From: Lewinellaceae bacterium
GTDB lineage: Bacteria > Bacteroidota > Bacteroidia > Chitinophagales > Saprospiraceae
Assembly (NCBI GenBank): GCA_020636155.1
Contig: JACJYM010000003.1
Location: forward strand, 257,819 to 321,818
Length of the DNA: 64,000 nt
Reading direction: 5' to 3'
Shown here: piece after piece, positions 1 through 8,697 of the stretch
Layout: the number at the start of each line of letters is the position of its first letter
Numbering within the stretch: the stretch's first letter is position 1
Position numbers and translations under genes: made by a program
Notes under the pieces: generated by a model
The model's input: only the letters and a program-made list of their open reading frames with translations
Databases searched by the model: none
Told to the model about the DNA's origin: nothing

Positions 1-1510
1 TCATGGATGCCGCTTGTATCGCTTTTTGATAATGAGCTCCTTCCATTTCCAATCCAATGGCCTTCCATGATGATTCAAGAAAATATTTCAAAATATCTTT
101 GTTTTGAAGCGAGGTGCCGAGAACAGTTATCATCGTCCCTTCACAAACTGCAAGGCCTGAATTTTCAAAATCCTTTGCTTTGAGTGCATTTTTGAAAGGG
201 TAATTATCAGCACTTCCCTCAAAGACATGAGAGGTGGCTATCATAATGTCTCCTTTATCTCCGAGCAATATTCCCGCTTTCCCCATAATATTTACAGACT
301 TAAAGGGGAGTTTTTTCTTAGTTCCGCTTGATGAACTAGGTTTTAACAGTTCATCCATCGTTTCGTAAGCCTGCTCACCAAACGCATAATCCATAACTAC
401 CAAAACTGGATTGTCGTCCCAGTGCTTACCCACGATTATTTCTCGCGGCAAAGTATTTTTATCGATTTTTGAAGTGTCAATTATCTGTACATTGATATTC
501 GTTCCGCTGAAATCTTTAAGATAATTCATGCCATGACTTAAGGCATAATCATTGACCATTTTTCTCAATTTCGAATTATCAGTAAGGCTTAGTTCCTCAG
601 CAATATCTTCTAAACTCGTATTATAATATTTTCTACCGAGTGCGGCACGAGCATAGAGACTGTTCATTACACTATGCATATTGGCGGATATGACGTGTAG
701 CGGTCTCTGATCTAGAGAATGGTTGAAAAGTTCGTTTTTAACGTTTTTTGCCCACACCTCACCATGGTTGTGATGACCCAATTTTTCTCGTAAGGTGAAG
801 GAGAAACTGATTTCGCGGTCTTGCTTTTCATAATATTCCTCGAAACTCAATCTACCTAACCAATATACAATGTGAAACAAGCTATCGACTTCTTCTGATT
901 TGTCAAATTTTTCACAAGCTTCTGCAGTTTCTTCATAAGATCGACCTATGATTGAGCTCAAGTAAGTGTAACCCACTTCTTTATTGTAGGGAGCTTTTGT
1001 TTTGATTGCTTCCACGATTTCTGTCAATACTTCCCACGCTTTAGTCGGTCGATTTCTCAGATCGAAAGCATTTTTTCTTATTTTCTCGGCTTCGATATAC
1101 ATAAAGGTCAAGTGTGTCAAAACATCGTAAACGTCACTTCTTCCTCGTGTCATTTCTATGAACATCTGATCTTGATCTATGCGGTAGCAATTGCGTCTTC
1201 TTTTGCTTGGTATTATCGGTTCAAAGTTTGAATTTTCAAAGCCCTCGCGAGCAATCAATTTTACATAACGGCATTCTTCAATTCCTTGTGGAAGCCTCTG
1301 TGCAATATAGAGAAGACCATTTAATTCGACTTTTTCCGGGTCGTTGATGCTACCATAAATCTCTGGTTTTAATGCCAATAATGCATTAATCATGGCTTCT
1401 CCCGACATTCCCAATGGTTTATAACTTCCTCTGATAAAGAGGTGTCGCATCGCAATATGTAATTTTTGAATGGAGGCTCTTGAAATTTGTGCTCTACTAA
1501 TTGATTCCAT
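1..1510 (-). CDS. DUF6909-like protein, 3' end cut by window edge
   Basis: An open frame of 503 codons runs from an ATG at 1510 to the window edge without a stop, so the C-terminus is missing. The N-terminal half is helical, charged and of unknown function. The last visible ~120 residues resemble a nucleoside-phosphorylase fold: a GLAVCEGTMI segment, then WKAIGLEMEGAHY close to the edge, like the conserved ExEGA signature of MTA/SAH nucleosidases and purine phosphorylases. I believe this is the Bacteroidota family DUF6909, but that name comes from memory. Its biochemical role is unknown to me. No signal peptide is visible, so it is probably cytoplasmic. A small lipoprotein gene lies 44 bp upstream on the same strand. 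Confidence 0.8.
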   Translation of the reverse strand, partial: MESISRAQISRASIQKLHIAMRHLFIRGSYKPLGMSGEAMINALLALKPEIYGSINDPEKVELNGLLYIAQRLPQGIEECRYVKLIAREGFENSNFEPIIPSKRRRNCYRIDQDQMFIEMTRGRSDVYDVLTHLTFMYIEAEKIRKNAFDLRNRPTKAWEVLTEIVEAIKTKAPYNKEVGYTYLSSIIGRSYEETAEACEKFDKSEEVDSLFHIVYWLGRLSFEEYYEKQDREISFSFTLREKLGHHNHGEVWAKNVKNELFNHSLDQRPLHVISANMHSVMNSLYARAALGRKYYNTSLEDIAEELSLTDNSKLRKMVNDYALSHGMNYLKDFSGTNINVQIIDTSKIDKNTLPREIIVGKHWDDNPVLVVMDYAFGEQAYETMDELLKPSSSSGTKKKLPFKSVNIMGKAGILLGDKGDIMIATSHVFEGSADNYPFKNALKAKDFENSGLAVCEGTMITVLGTSLQNKDILKYFLESSWKAIGLEMEGAHYQKAIQAASM

Positions 1511-1554
1511 CTACTTCAATATTTTTTATATCAACTCAAATTTTAAGCCAAAAG

Positions 1555-2124
1555 TTATTTTTTTCTTTGCAATTGCGCTGTTTGTTTCATCGTGACCGGA
1601 AAACTTTTGACTTCAGGGATATTTTCACCATTGACAATGGTGTCACCACTTGGATAAAATTCTTTTGAGTTTTGAACTATAATTTCAAATATTATTTCTT
1701 CATTTTCAAAAGAGTAAATAGCCGATATCTGGTTATCCATGACTTCAAAGGATGAAAATATCTGATTTCCTAGCTTTTTAGCATTGATTACGATGCCGTT
1801 TTTCTCATCGATTAGATAATCGCCGTTTTTCTCATTGACCGTGATCAACTCATAATTTCTTGAGTCTTGCCCTTCATATTTTAAAATCCACTGGACGGTA
1901 TCCGGCGAATCTGTTTCTCGAATGGCAAAATCCATTAATATAGTATCAATTTTATGGCCGTTGTTAATGAGAAGATTTCCCGACCATTCGCCATAATAGT
2001 CATTTGGGAATTTTGCAGAGATTTCCTTTCCAAGCTTATTCGGAGTTTCATCGGGAGAAGAAGATTTTTTACAAGCTTGAAAAAAGAGAGAAACCGTGAA
2101 AAGAATTACTATGTATTTTGCCAT
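1555..2124 (-). CDS. Small lipoprotein of unknown function
   Basis: This is a 189-residue protein with a short charged N-terminus, a hydrophobic stretch and a lipobox FFQAC, so it is predicted to be an SPII-processed lipoprotein with mature Cys at residue 18. The mature part is polar with alternating hydrophobic residues, compatible with a beta-rich lipocalin-like fold, but I recognise no family. It ends in a basic tail. It lies upstream of the DUF6909-like gene on the same strand with 44 bp between them and may be co-transcribed. Divergent to the next gene at 2319. Confidence 0.7.
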   Translation of the reverse strand: MAKYIVILFTVSLFFQACKKSSSPDETPNKLGKEISAKFPNDYYGEWSGNLLINNGHKIDTILMDFAIRETDSPDTVQWILKYEGQDSRNYELITVNEKNGDYLIDEKNGIVINAKKLGNQIFSSFEVMDNQISAIYSFENEEIIFEIIVQNSKEFYPSGDTIVNGENIPEVKSFPVTMKQTAQLQRKK

Positions 2125-2318
2125 CTGTTACAATTTAAATGTCAATTAATTCATAAAAGTATGAGGAAAAAATGACCTACTCGTATTAAGGAATATTTAA
2201 ATTTTGATTAATAGGAACTAAATTTATTTAATCCTTAACAATCACCAAAAAATTATCTAAAATCTAGATTACTCTAAAATAAACTTAATCACTGGTCTTC
2301 GTCTAAAGCTTTAAACTT

Positions 2319-3014
2319 ATGATTATGAAAAAAAGCTTACTTTTATTGATTACACTGGTTCTAATCTCTTGCTCTTCTTCAGAAAAATTCAAAACCAGTG
2401 CTTACGACTCTTTAGCACCCTCACACAAAACCATAGCCATATTACCGATCGATCTGGTTGGCAAATCTTATCCCGCTGAAATGTCTGAGGAACAATTTGA
2501 TAGATTGCTTGCAAAGGAATCGAATGAAATTCAAACGACCTTATACAACTTAATCGCAAGAGAAACCGGAAGAGAGAAAAGTGATATAAAAATTAGGTTG
2601 AAATCGATTACAACCACGAATTCGACTCTGGAAAATGCCGGTATAACTCAAAAGAATATTGCGGATATTACCGAAGCTGATTTAAAATCGATACTTGATG
2701 TAGACGTCGTACTAAGAACCAGAATATTTACCAATGTATTTTTGACGGATACCAGGGAAGATTTGACTTCAGAAATTCTTACAACCGCAGAGACTATTGT
2801 GAAAAACTCAATCCTTACCAAAGCACTTTCGTTCGAAAAAGCGCAAGCCGATGTCAAATGTGAATTGGTTGATCTGGATAAAGCGACTCCCGTATGGGTG
2901 TATGACAAAAAACGAACCATATCACTCAGGGACAAGAACTCGGAAATAATGAAAAAACTGTGTTCTGACGTGAGTAAAAATATGCCCTATCGGGAAATAA
3001 CACGAAGGGGATAA
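2319..3014 (+). CDS. Lipoprotein of unknown function
   Basis: A 231-residue protein. The ATG at 2319 is followed two codons later by a second ATG (2325) that gives a more typical MKK start. A hydrophobic core ends in a lipobox LVLISC, predicting a lipoprotein. The mature part begins with a conserved-looking KTIAILPIDLVG strand like the first strand of the CsgG/TolB-like lipoprotein fold (IAVLPF), and alternating helices and strands follow. I infer a periplasmic envelope protein, possibly a complex subunit, without a firm family. It is convergent with the PhnA-like gene, and the two share a hairpin terminator. Confidence 0.75.
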   Translation: MIMKKSLLLLITLVLISCSSSEKFKTSAYDSLAPSHKTIAILPIDLVGKSYPAEMSEEQFDRLLAKESNEIQTTLYNLIARETGREKSDIKIRLKSITTTNSTLENAGITQKNIADITEADLKSILDVDVVLRTRIFTNVFLTDTREDLTSEILTTAETIVKNSILTKALSFEKAQADVKCELVDLDKATPVWVYDKKRTISLRDKNSEIMKKLCSDVSKNMPYREITRRG

Positions 3015-3022
3015 TACAAGAA

Positions 3023-3056
3023 AAAAAAGGGAGTGAATAGTACACTCCCTTTTTTT
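3023..3056. terminator. Bidirectional rho-independent terminator
   Basis: A run of A, then GGGAGTG, a 7-nt loop and CACTCCC followed by a run of T. It is symmetric, so each strand ends in a U-run after the GC-rich stem. It lies exactly between the convergent genes ending at 3014 and 3058. Confidence 0.85.
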
Positions 3057-3057
3057 A

Positions 3058-3627
3058 TTATGCCTTTTTTACAAATTTTGTCAATATTACAATCTGCTGT
3101 CCTTCTACTTTAGCTTCGATCTGCTCAGGATTGTCATGAACGAGTCGTATTTTCTTTACAACGAGCCCTTTCTTTGCGGTAAAATTGGCTCCCTTTACAT
3201 TTAGGTCTTGTGTCAATATTACCGTATCACCTGTCTGGAGTTCTTGTCCATTGCTGTCGAAATGAGGTTCCAGTTTGATGTTTCCGCTATTCTGAGCCCA
3301 TTCCAAAGTTGCATCATCCAAGTACATCATGTTCAATGCTTCTACTGCCCAATCTTCATTTTTCAACTTATTTAATAGTCGGTAACTCAATACCTGTACA
3401 GATGGTACTTCACTCCACATACTATTTAATAAGCCTTTCCAATTATTTGGGTCACCCATTTCTTCTGAATTTATGGCATCGGCACAGGGCGAGCAACAAA
3501 CAGCTATTTCGGTCAGATCTTCTCCTGATTTCGGACTAACAACAACTTCCGTCAAATCATCTGAAGACCCACAAATCTCACATTGGTTACCACTTCTGGT
3601 TAATAATTCACTACTTACATTCATCAA
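3058..3627 (-). CDS. PhnA/YjdM-type zinc-ribbon protein
   Basis: A 189-residue protein with an N-terminal zinc ribbon (CEICGS near residues 17-22, second pair CCSPC near 44-48) and a C-terminal PhnA domain. That domain is a small SH3-like beta barrel with the characteristic DSNGQELQTGDTVILTQDL segment and an acidic centre. The family is often labelled alkylphosphonate utilisation operon protein PhnA, but phosphonate chemistry is not established for it and no phn genes are nearby. It is about 75 residues longer than E. coli YjdM because of a helical insert between the two domains. Cytoplasmic. It shares a terminator with the convergent lipoprotein gene. Confidence 0.85.
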   Translation of the reverse strand: MMNVSSELLTRSGNQCEICGSSDDLTEVVVSPKSGEDLTEIAVCCSPCADAINSEEMGDPNNWKGLLNSMWSEVPSVQVLSYRLLNKLKNEDWAVEALNMMYLDDATLEWAQNSGNIKLEPHFDSNGQELQTGDTVILTQDLNVKGANFTAKKGLVVKKIRLVHDNPEQIEAKVEGQQIVILTKFVKKA

Positions 3628-3653
3628 TCTCGGTACTTTTTAACTTTTTTTAC

Positions 3654-6600
3654 TTAGAAACTTTTATTTATTTTCACAAAAGTACCACTTGCTAAAGTAT
3701 TTTTGGCTTCATTCGAAATAATTAAATAATAGATACCGGCTGAGAGGTCAGTAATATCTATGATTTCATCATTTTGATAAAAACTTGCATTTTGATTTAT
3801 GACTTGTTGACCCAGATTATTGAAAATAAAAACTGAAGTGGATTGACTTCCAATATTGTAGTGAATGTTAAGTTCATCCATTGCATACGTTGGAAATATT
3901 TTAAATTCAGCATAGAAATCGATTCCATCACAATCTTCATCTATTCCATTATCTGCAATTTCATCAGCATTTGGATGAATGCCCATTTCTAGATCGTTAC
4001 AATCTAAGTCATTGCTCGAATATCCAAATGGTGCTTGACTTATACAAGTGTCTATACGTATATAACTATTGCCATAGCCATCGTTGTCTTCATCGCGATA
4101 ATAGGTGTATATGGTTTCCGTATCATCTATCAAACCGTTACAGTCGTTGTCTATGCCATCGCATATCTCTGTGGCATTAGGGTGTATGCTTCCATCGTCG
4201 TCATTGCAGTCAGTGGCAGAAAGCACATAGCCGAAAGGTGGTGACATATCACAAATCTCTAACGAAAATTGAGCATCACCATATCCATCTCCATCAACAT
4301 CCAAGTAATACGTATGTAGTGGAAGATTGTCATCGATAAGCCCATTGCAATCATTGTCTATGCCGTCACATATTTCAACCATAGATGGATTTATCATTCC
4401 ATTGTTATCATCGCAATCTATCGAATTGGTAACGTAATTCGCTGGTGCTGAACCGACACATGTGTCAAGTGCCATATTGATGTCACCATATCCATCTCCA
4501 TCCAAGTCCAAATAATAGGTATATAATGGTAGACCATCATCTATGAATCCATTGCAATCATTGTCTATGCCATCGCAAATTTCAACTGCATTGGGATTAA
4601 TATTCGGATTGGAATCATCACAATCTAGATTATTATCTACATAATTATTTGGGGCAAAATCCAAACATATTTCAATTTCTTGGTATGCATCTCCGAATCC
4701 ATCGCCATCCTCATCATAGTAATAGGCAAAAAGTTGCAATCCTTCATCGATCATACCATTGCAATTTTCATCTTGATTGTTGCATATTTCCGGAGCATTA
4801 GGATGGATGTTGGGGTTATTATCATCACAATCTTCATAAGAATAATAACCATCACCATCTTGATCCGCATAAAAATAGGGTAGTGTAAACTGAAATGCCT
4901 CTGTACCTATTTTTATACCTAGCTTTCGTCCGGGTATATCGTCGGCAGGAGGGTGAATACCGCCCCAAATCCTCGACAAGCTGCATTGATCCGAAGCATC
5001 ATAATATTTTGCCCATTGTAAGACAATGTCTGTGCTTGGACCCTCTTCAAAAACTAAAAATTCGTTTTTTGGTGCTTGAAACTCTCCCATGCCCCTAGGA
5101 AAATAGGGGTCTCCTGTCAATGCAGTCAATATTTCTGCGGCCGCTCTACTATAAGTGGAATGACCTGATACATATCCGGCAAATGGTGGTGTCACAAAAG
5201 TAGGTCTCTGATAAGGCCACCAGTCTAAGGCTCGCAACCATCCTACATGGGCTTGGTCGATCAATGGATTTCCAATTTTTGTAGGCCCCAGCCAACCTTT
5301 CATTTTTATTTCATTGACATACTCATTGTTTTCTCCAGCCAGCGAATCTCCTTCATTAATCAATTCAAAATAGCCTGGAATCAATGGAAGCCCGTCTTCA
5401 CTGTAATTAGGAAGGTTAGGGTCAGAGCTTTGACCTTTTTCTGCCATTCCTCGGATAGCACTCACCGGCCTTATGTAGTCGTAGTAACCTTTTACACCCC
5501 ACGCCACGATGGCGACATCATGCATCGTACCACCAAGCAACAAATACGATTTAACGTCCCATTCTAAGTCATCAATTAATTCTCCTTTACCGCCAAATTT
5601 CTTAATCAATTCCGGTTGGTCATTGACATAATTTAGTATGGTAAACCAATGCCCTGGAGGGGTCTCAGAGTCAGGACCATCAGCCCAAAACTCCGCTAAT
5701 ACTCGGCCGTAATCTCCTCTTTTGACGATTTGTGGCTGATAAGGTAGTCCTGTTTTGGGGTTGATAGTATATCCAGTCAATGGGTCACCACCACCATATA
5801 AATCATAAAATTCCTTATATTCTTCAAAATTATTTGGGTAACTTTGAATATTCCCAATGGTTGCAGGAGAAATATCCCACATTGTGGTGTCATTTGCATC
5901 CAATTGAGATGACCAGATGGCGACCAAGCTGAAATTCCATCGATATTCATCATCCAAGCCTGCTTGAGAACCCGGTAATAATTGGGGAGGCATACCCGGA
6001 TCATCATAAACCTTATAATCATTTCCATCTCGATTATAAACTGTTAATTCCGAGGGATTTAATGAAAATGGAACGACATTTCCCCACTCGGGAGAGAGAA
6101 AACTGGGGATATTCCCAGGAATTTCATTGCCACTCTGATCGATAAAAACATCAAAAGCGATTGGTTGCCATCGATTGAGATTTTTAATATCAGGATTGCC
6201 CACACCTTTAATTACCAAAGGCGGATTGACAGGTTTATAGTATTGATTGGTGTAATTTATCAATTCATTGGATCCATCTTGTCTTCCGAACTGGATGATT
6301 TGTTGAGCTATGTAATTTCCTAGTGCTGCGGGGTTTCCACTTTTGTAATTGGTACTTGTATAATTGGTGTCAAAACCGAGCTCTGCCATCTTTGCGTTAT
6401 ACATTTGTAAGAGCATAGAAGCACCCGGTGAACCACTGAATCGATACCGAAGTAATCTGTAACAAGCATAACTTATGGCTTCAATTTGAGATTCTCCTAC
6501 TGGTTTAGTCGATTGAAAATCATCTAAAATAAAAGTGTAGTTACCCACCGTATTACCCATGAAAAATGGTCTGGCTTCATCGTCATAAATAGCCCATGCA

Positions 6601-6776
6601 TCATACATAGCTGCAGATACATGAAAAAGATTCCGAGCATGAACCGTGGGTCTGGCGAAATCATTTCTAATGGATTCTAAGAGTATTTCATTCCACTGCC
6701 TCGCAATGCTATGTTGTGAAAATGCAGTCTGGTAAACTGCGAACAAAATAAAAATGAATATCAATTGCTTTTTCAT
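3654..6776 (-). CDS. Secreted vanadium-haloperoxidase-like protein with MopE repeats and T9SS tail
   Basis: A 1040-residue protein with a Sec signal peptide (cut after AFSQ, about residue 21). Residues ~25-630 form a vanadium-dependent haloperoxidase/PAP2-type alpha-helical domain. The vanadate-pocket signature is complete: K429-x6-R436-P437, S537-G538-H539, then S601-R602-x5-H608-x3-D612. Residues ~637-955 hold five tandem MopE-type putative metal-binding repeats (DxDxDG at 638, 688, 756, 825 and 894, each followed by a C-D-D and a GIDNDCNGxID block). Residues ~960-1040 are a type A T9SS sorting domain. The inference is a cell-surface or secreted peroxidase or phosphatase attached by the Por system. 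Residues in the conserved pocket support catalysis, but haloperoxidase versus acid phosphatase activity cannot be told from sequence. The repeats make ~200-bp tandem DNA repeats at about 3.9-4.85 kb. Confidence 0.9.
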   Translation of the reverse strand: MKKQLIFIFILFAVYQTAFSQHSIARQWNEILLESIRNDFARPTVHARNLFHVSAAMYDAWAIYDDEARPFFMGNTVGNYTFILDDFQSTKPVGESQIEAISYACYRLLRYRFSGSPGASMLLQMYNAKMAELGFDTNYTSTNYKSGNPAALGNYIAQQIIQFGRQDGSNELINYTNQYYKPVNPPLVIKGVGNPDIKNLNRWQPIAFDVFIDQSGNEIPGNIPSFLSPEWGNVVPFSLNPSELTVYNRDGNDYKVYDDPGMPPQLLPGSQAGLDDEYRWNFSLVAIWSSQLDANDTTMWDISPATIGNIQSYPNNFEEYKEFYDLYGGGDPLTGYTINPKTGLPYQPQIVKRGDYGRVLAEFWADGPDSETPPGHWFTILNYVNDQPELIKKFGGKGELIDDLEWDVKSYLLLGGTMHDVAIVAWGVKGYYDYIRPVSAIRGMAEKGQSSDPNLPNYSEDGLPLIPGYFELINEGDSLAGENNEYVNEIKMKGWLGPTKIGNPLIDQAHVGWLRALDWWPYQRPTFVTPPFAGYVSGHSTYSRAAAEILTALTGDPYFPRGMGEFQAPKNEFLVFEEGPSTDIVLQWAKYYDASDQCSLSRIWGGIHPPADDIPGRKLGIKIGTEAFQFTLPYFYADQDGDGYYSYEDCDDNNPNIHPNAPEICNNQDENCNGMIDEGLQLFAYYYDEDGDGFGDAYQEIEICLDFAPNNYVDNNLDCDDSNPNINPNAVEICDGIDNDCNGFIDDGLPLYTYYLDLDGDGYGDINMALDTCVGSAPANYVTNSIDCDDNNGMINPSMVEICDGIDNDCNGLIDDNLPLHTYYLDVDGDGYGDAQFSLEICDMSPPFGYVLSATDCNDDDGSIHPNATEICDGIDNDCNGLIDDTETIYTYYRDEDNDGYGNSYIRIDTCISQAPFGYSSNDLDCNDLEMGIHPNADEIADNGIDEDCDGIDFYAEFKIFPTYAMDELNIHYNIGSQSTSVFIFNNLGQQVINQNASFYQNDEIIDITDLSAGIYYLIISNEAKNTLASGTFVKINKSF

Positions 6777-6950
6777 GACTCAAACTCAAATTCTGTTTAT
6801 TGATAAGAAAGTTTATAGATGCAGACAAGCCCAATTTGAAAGTTAAAGTTAGTAAAAAACTAATCAACTCAATTAATAAAATATTAGCTTATTAATTTTT
6901 CAATAAGAATATTGCTGAATTGAACATGTACTGACTTCATTTATGTATCC

Positions 6951-7031
6951 TAATAAATAAGGTTTCGTGTGGTCTGCAAGACCCAGGATGAAGACCGTGT
7001 CGAAGATTTTCGTGTTCTAATCGGGATTGTG
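6951..7031 (+). repeat. 81-bp repeat family A, copy 1
   Basis: This aligns without gaps to 8617-8697. By eye 64 of 81 positions match. The best-kept part is an inner hairpin (GGTC, 5-nt loop, GACC) followed by CAGGATGAAG. With copy 2 it brackets the Fic gene and two small ORFs. The rest of the 6777-7160 gap shows nothing else that I can name. Confidence 0.7.
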
Positions 7032-7160
7032 CTAGGTCCCGAGTCGATTTCGATAATTGATTTCTATTGCCATATGCACTAGCCATTAGTGGATTCCAAT
7101 TTTTATTTTGTGGTGGGTAATCAGATTCTATGTTTTGTTAGAAGTGTAATCGAAAAGAAA

Positions 7161-7241
7161 CTAATACATTTTAGCGAATCCCTTAACTTCATTCTTGACA
7201 AGATTGATTACCTTGCCCTTTTTTAATATGCTTTTTTCCAT
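7161..7241 (-). CDS. Tiny ORF resembling a bacteriocin-type leader peptide
   Basis: A 26-codon ORF starts at the ATG at 7241 and ends in TAG at 7161. The peptide begins MEKSILKKGKVINLV. This resembles the leader of small Bacteroidota bacteriocin-like precursors (MKKSILKLGKxLNKxEQ...GG) but lacks the GG cleavage site and core. It could be a decayed or truncated precursor, or chance. No modification or export genes are nearby. The start sits in an A-rich context suitable for Bacteroidota translation. Confidence 0.25.
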   Translation of the reverse strand: MEKSILKKGKVINLVKNEVKGFAKMY

Positions 7242-7328
7242 CTATTGTGATTTTTATTATTAAATAATCTATACGGATGGAAATTTTTTGCCAAATTTTG
7301 TATACCGTCGTCCAAAAGGCAACTTGGT

Positions 7329-7445
7329 TCAACAAGTCGTGACCACGTCAGCCACCGCGGCGTGATGGCCGTCGGGTACGGCCCTAACGATACCGCCAAT
7401 GCCACCACAGAAACAGCCTTCTGCATCGATTTGTAAATTTTTCAT
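7329..7445 (-). CDS. Possible 38-residue glycine/cysteine peptide
   Basis: A 38-codon ORF runs from the ATG at 7445 to a TGA at 7329-7331. The product starts MKNLQIDAEGCFCGG and ends VVTTC, with three Cys and a Gly-rich centre, which is an unusual composition. The stretch is clearly more GC-rich than its surroundings. It is divergent from the Fic gene, with a palindromic operator-like element between them. It might be a modified-peptide precursor, a small partner of Fic, or a non-coding remnant. I cannot name a family. Confidence 0.25.
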   Translation of the reverse strand: MKNLQIDAEGCFCGGIGGIVRAVPDGHHAAVADVVTTC

Positions 7446-7463
7446 ACATAATAATCGATTAAT

Positions 7464-7505
7464 GTAAAGAATTTTGTGTTTTCTTTACAAAAGACTTTAT
7501 CTTTG
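7464..7505 (+). promoter_or_regulatory. Bacteroidota-type promoter with palindromic operator for the Fic gene
   Basis: The -7 element TATCTTTG is at 7498-7505 and a -33 TTTG is at 7473-7476. A perfect 8-bp inverted repeat, GTAAAGAA (7464-7471) and TTCTTTAC (7481-7488), flanks the -33 region. A third ACTTTACA half-site sits near 7522, just before the start codon. This suggests repression, possibly by the Fic protein's own C-terminal winged-helix-like segment. Confidence 0.6.
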
Positions 7506-7531
7506 TATAGATTTTTAAAAATACTTTACAA

Positions 7532-8602
7532 ATGAATTCTTGGGGATTGGAAGAGTTGCCTCCAAATATTGATTTAGAAACAAAGAAAGTTTTAAAAGCA
7601 CTGCCTTCAGCTCATGCGGCATTAGCTGAACTTAAAGGGATTTCATCAACAATTCCCAACCAGAGCATTTTGATTAATACACTCGGATTGCAAGAAGCAA
7701 AGGATAGTTCTGCGATTGAAAACATCATTACAACGCATGATGATTTATATAAATCGGAATTAAATTTTGATGCTTTTAAATCATTGCAAGCCAAAGAAGT
7801 TCAAAACTATATTTCAGCTCTTAAAAAAGGATTTGAGTTAATCACCAAAACTGGATTGCTGACAAATAAGAGTATATTGCAAATTCAGGAAGTACTTGAA
7901 AATAACAAGGCTGGATTTAGAAAACTTCCTGGAACTGCACTAAAAAATGCGGCAACTGGAGAGACAATATACACTCCGCCACAAGATTATGTGGAAATAA
8001 TGAACCTAATGGCAAACCTCGAAAAGTATATTAATGATTCAGAGCTTCAAGATTGTGACCCTTTGATAAAAATGGCAATTATTCATTTTCAGTTTGAGAG
8101 TATTCATCCATTTTACGATGGCAATGGGAGAACAGGTCGGATTATTAATATTCTATATTTGATTTTGGAAAAATTACAGACTTTGCCAATCCTTTATTTA
8201 AGCAACTATATCATAAAACATAAACCGGATTATTACCGATATTTGCAAAAGGTACGAGACGAGAACTTATGGGAAGATTGGGTTTTATTTATGATTATAG
8301 GAGTTGAAGAAACGGCACGAGAAACAATAGATTTGATTGTCAAGATTAAGGAACTAATGCTTGACTACAAACATCGCCTTCGTGATAATTATAAATTTTA
8401 TAGTCAGGATTTATTAAATAATTTATTCAAACACCCGTATACAAAGATTGAATTTGTTGTAAATGATATTGGTGTATCGAGATTGACTGCTGCAAATTAT
8501 TTAAACAAATTAGCAGATGATAAAATGCTGCGAAAAGACAAATTAGGGACTGGAAATTATTATATAAACGAAGAATTATTTGACTTATTAACAAAGAGAT
8601 AA
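7532..8602 (+). CDS. Fic family AMP-transferase (class II, N-terminal inhibitory helix)
   Basis: A 356-residue protein with a Fic_N-type region followed by a Fic domain carrying the full active-site motif HPFYDGNGRTGR (His192 to Arg203). An inhibitory helix motif S-x3-E-N is present at residues 59-64, so this is the class II, self-inhibited arrangement. The C-terminal ~90 residues (VVNDIGVSRLTAANYLNKL) look like a winged helix-turn-helix, as in many Fic/DOC-HTH fusions. Such enzymes transfer AMP from ATP to a hydroxyl side chain, but the target is unknown. The start at 7532 follows a strong promoter and is the first ATG. The flanking repeats and isolated position suggest horizontal acquisition. 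Confidence 0.92.
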   Translation: MNSWGLEELPPNIDLETKKVLKALPSAHAALAELKGISSTIPNQSILINTLGLQEAKDSSAIENIITTHDDLYKSELNFDAFKSLQAKEVQNYISALKKGFELITKTGLLTNKSILQIQEVLENNKAGFRKLPGTALKNAATGETIYTPPQDYVEIMNLMANLEKYINDSELQDCDPLIKMAIIHFQFESIHPFYDGNGRTGRIINILYLILEKLQTLPILYLSNYIIKHKPDYYRYLQKVRDENLWEDWVLFMIIGVEETARETIDLIVKIKELMLDYKHRLRDNYKFYSQDLLNNLFKHPYTKIEFVVNDIGVSRLTAANYLNKLADDKMLRKDKLGTGNYYINEELFDLLTKR

Positions 8603-8616
8603 AAAAGCACAGTCGG

Positions 8617-8697
8617 TAATAAATAAGGCTTCGTGTGGTCTATAAGACCCAGCATGAAGCCTGTGTCATTGATGCCCGAGTTCTATTCGTAATTGCG
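8617..8697 (+). repeat. 81-bp repeat family A, copy 2
   Basis: A direct repeat of 6951-7031 that starts 15 bp after the Fic stop codon. This copy also folds into a nested palindrome: outer arms AGGCTTC and GAAGCCT, inner arms GGTC and GACC. It could double as a transcription terminator structure, although no U-run follows. Confidence 0.7.

Noticed and set aside
3900..4850. Regular ~200-bp tandem DNA repeats that could suggest a CRISPR-like or satellite array
   Set aside because: They are in-frame MopE protein repeats of the haloperoxidase-like gene; units are long, coding and diverged at third positions.
6777..7160. A tRNA or structured RNA in the largest gene-free gap
   Set aside because: No cloverleaf with a T-loop or CCA-like end could be drawn; only the A-family repeat hairpin is present.
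7223..7426. A 67-codon minus-strand ORF across the GC-rich patch
   Set aside because: Its Pro/Arg/Trp-rich sequence looks random, and two better small ORFs lie in other frames.
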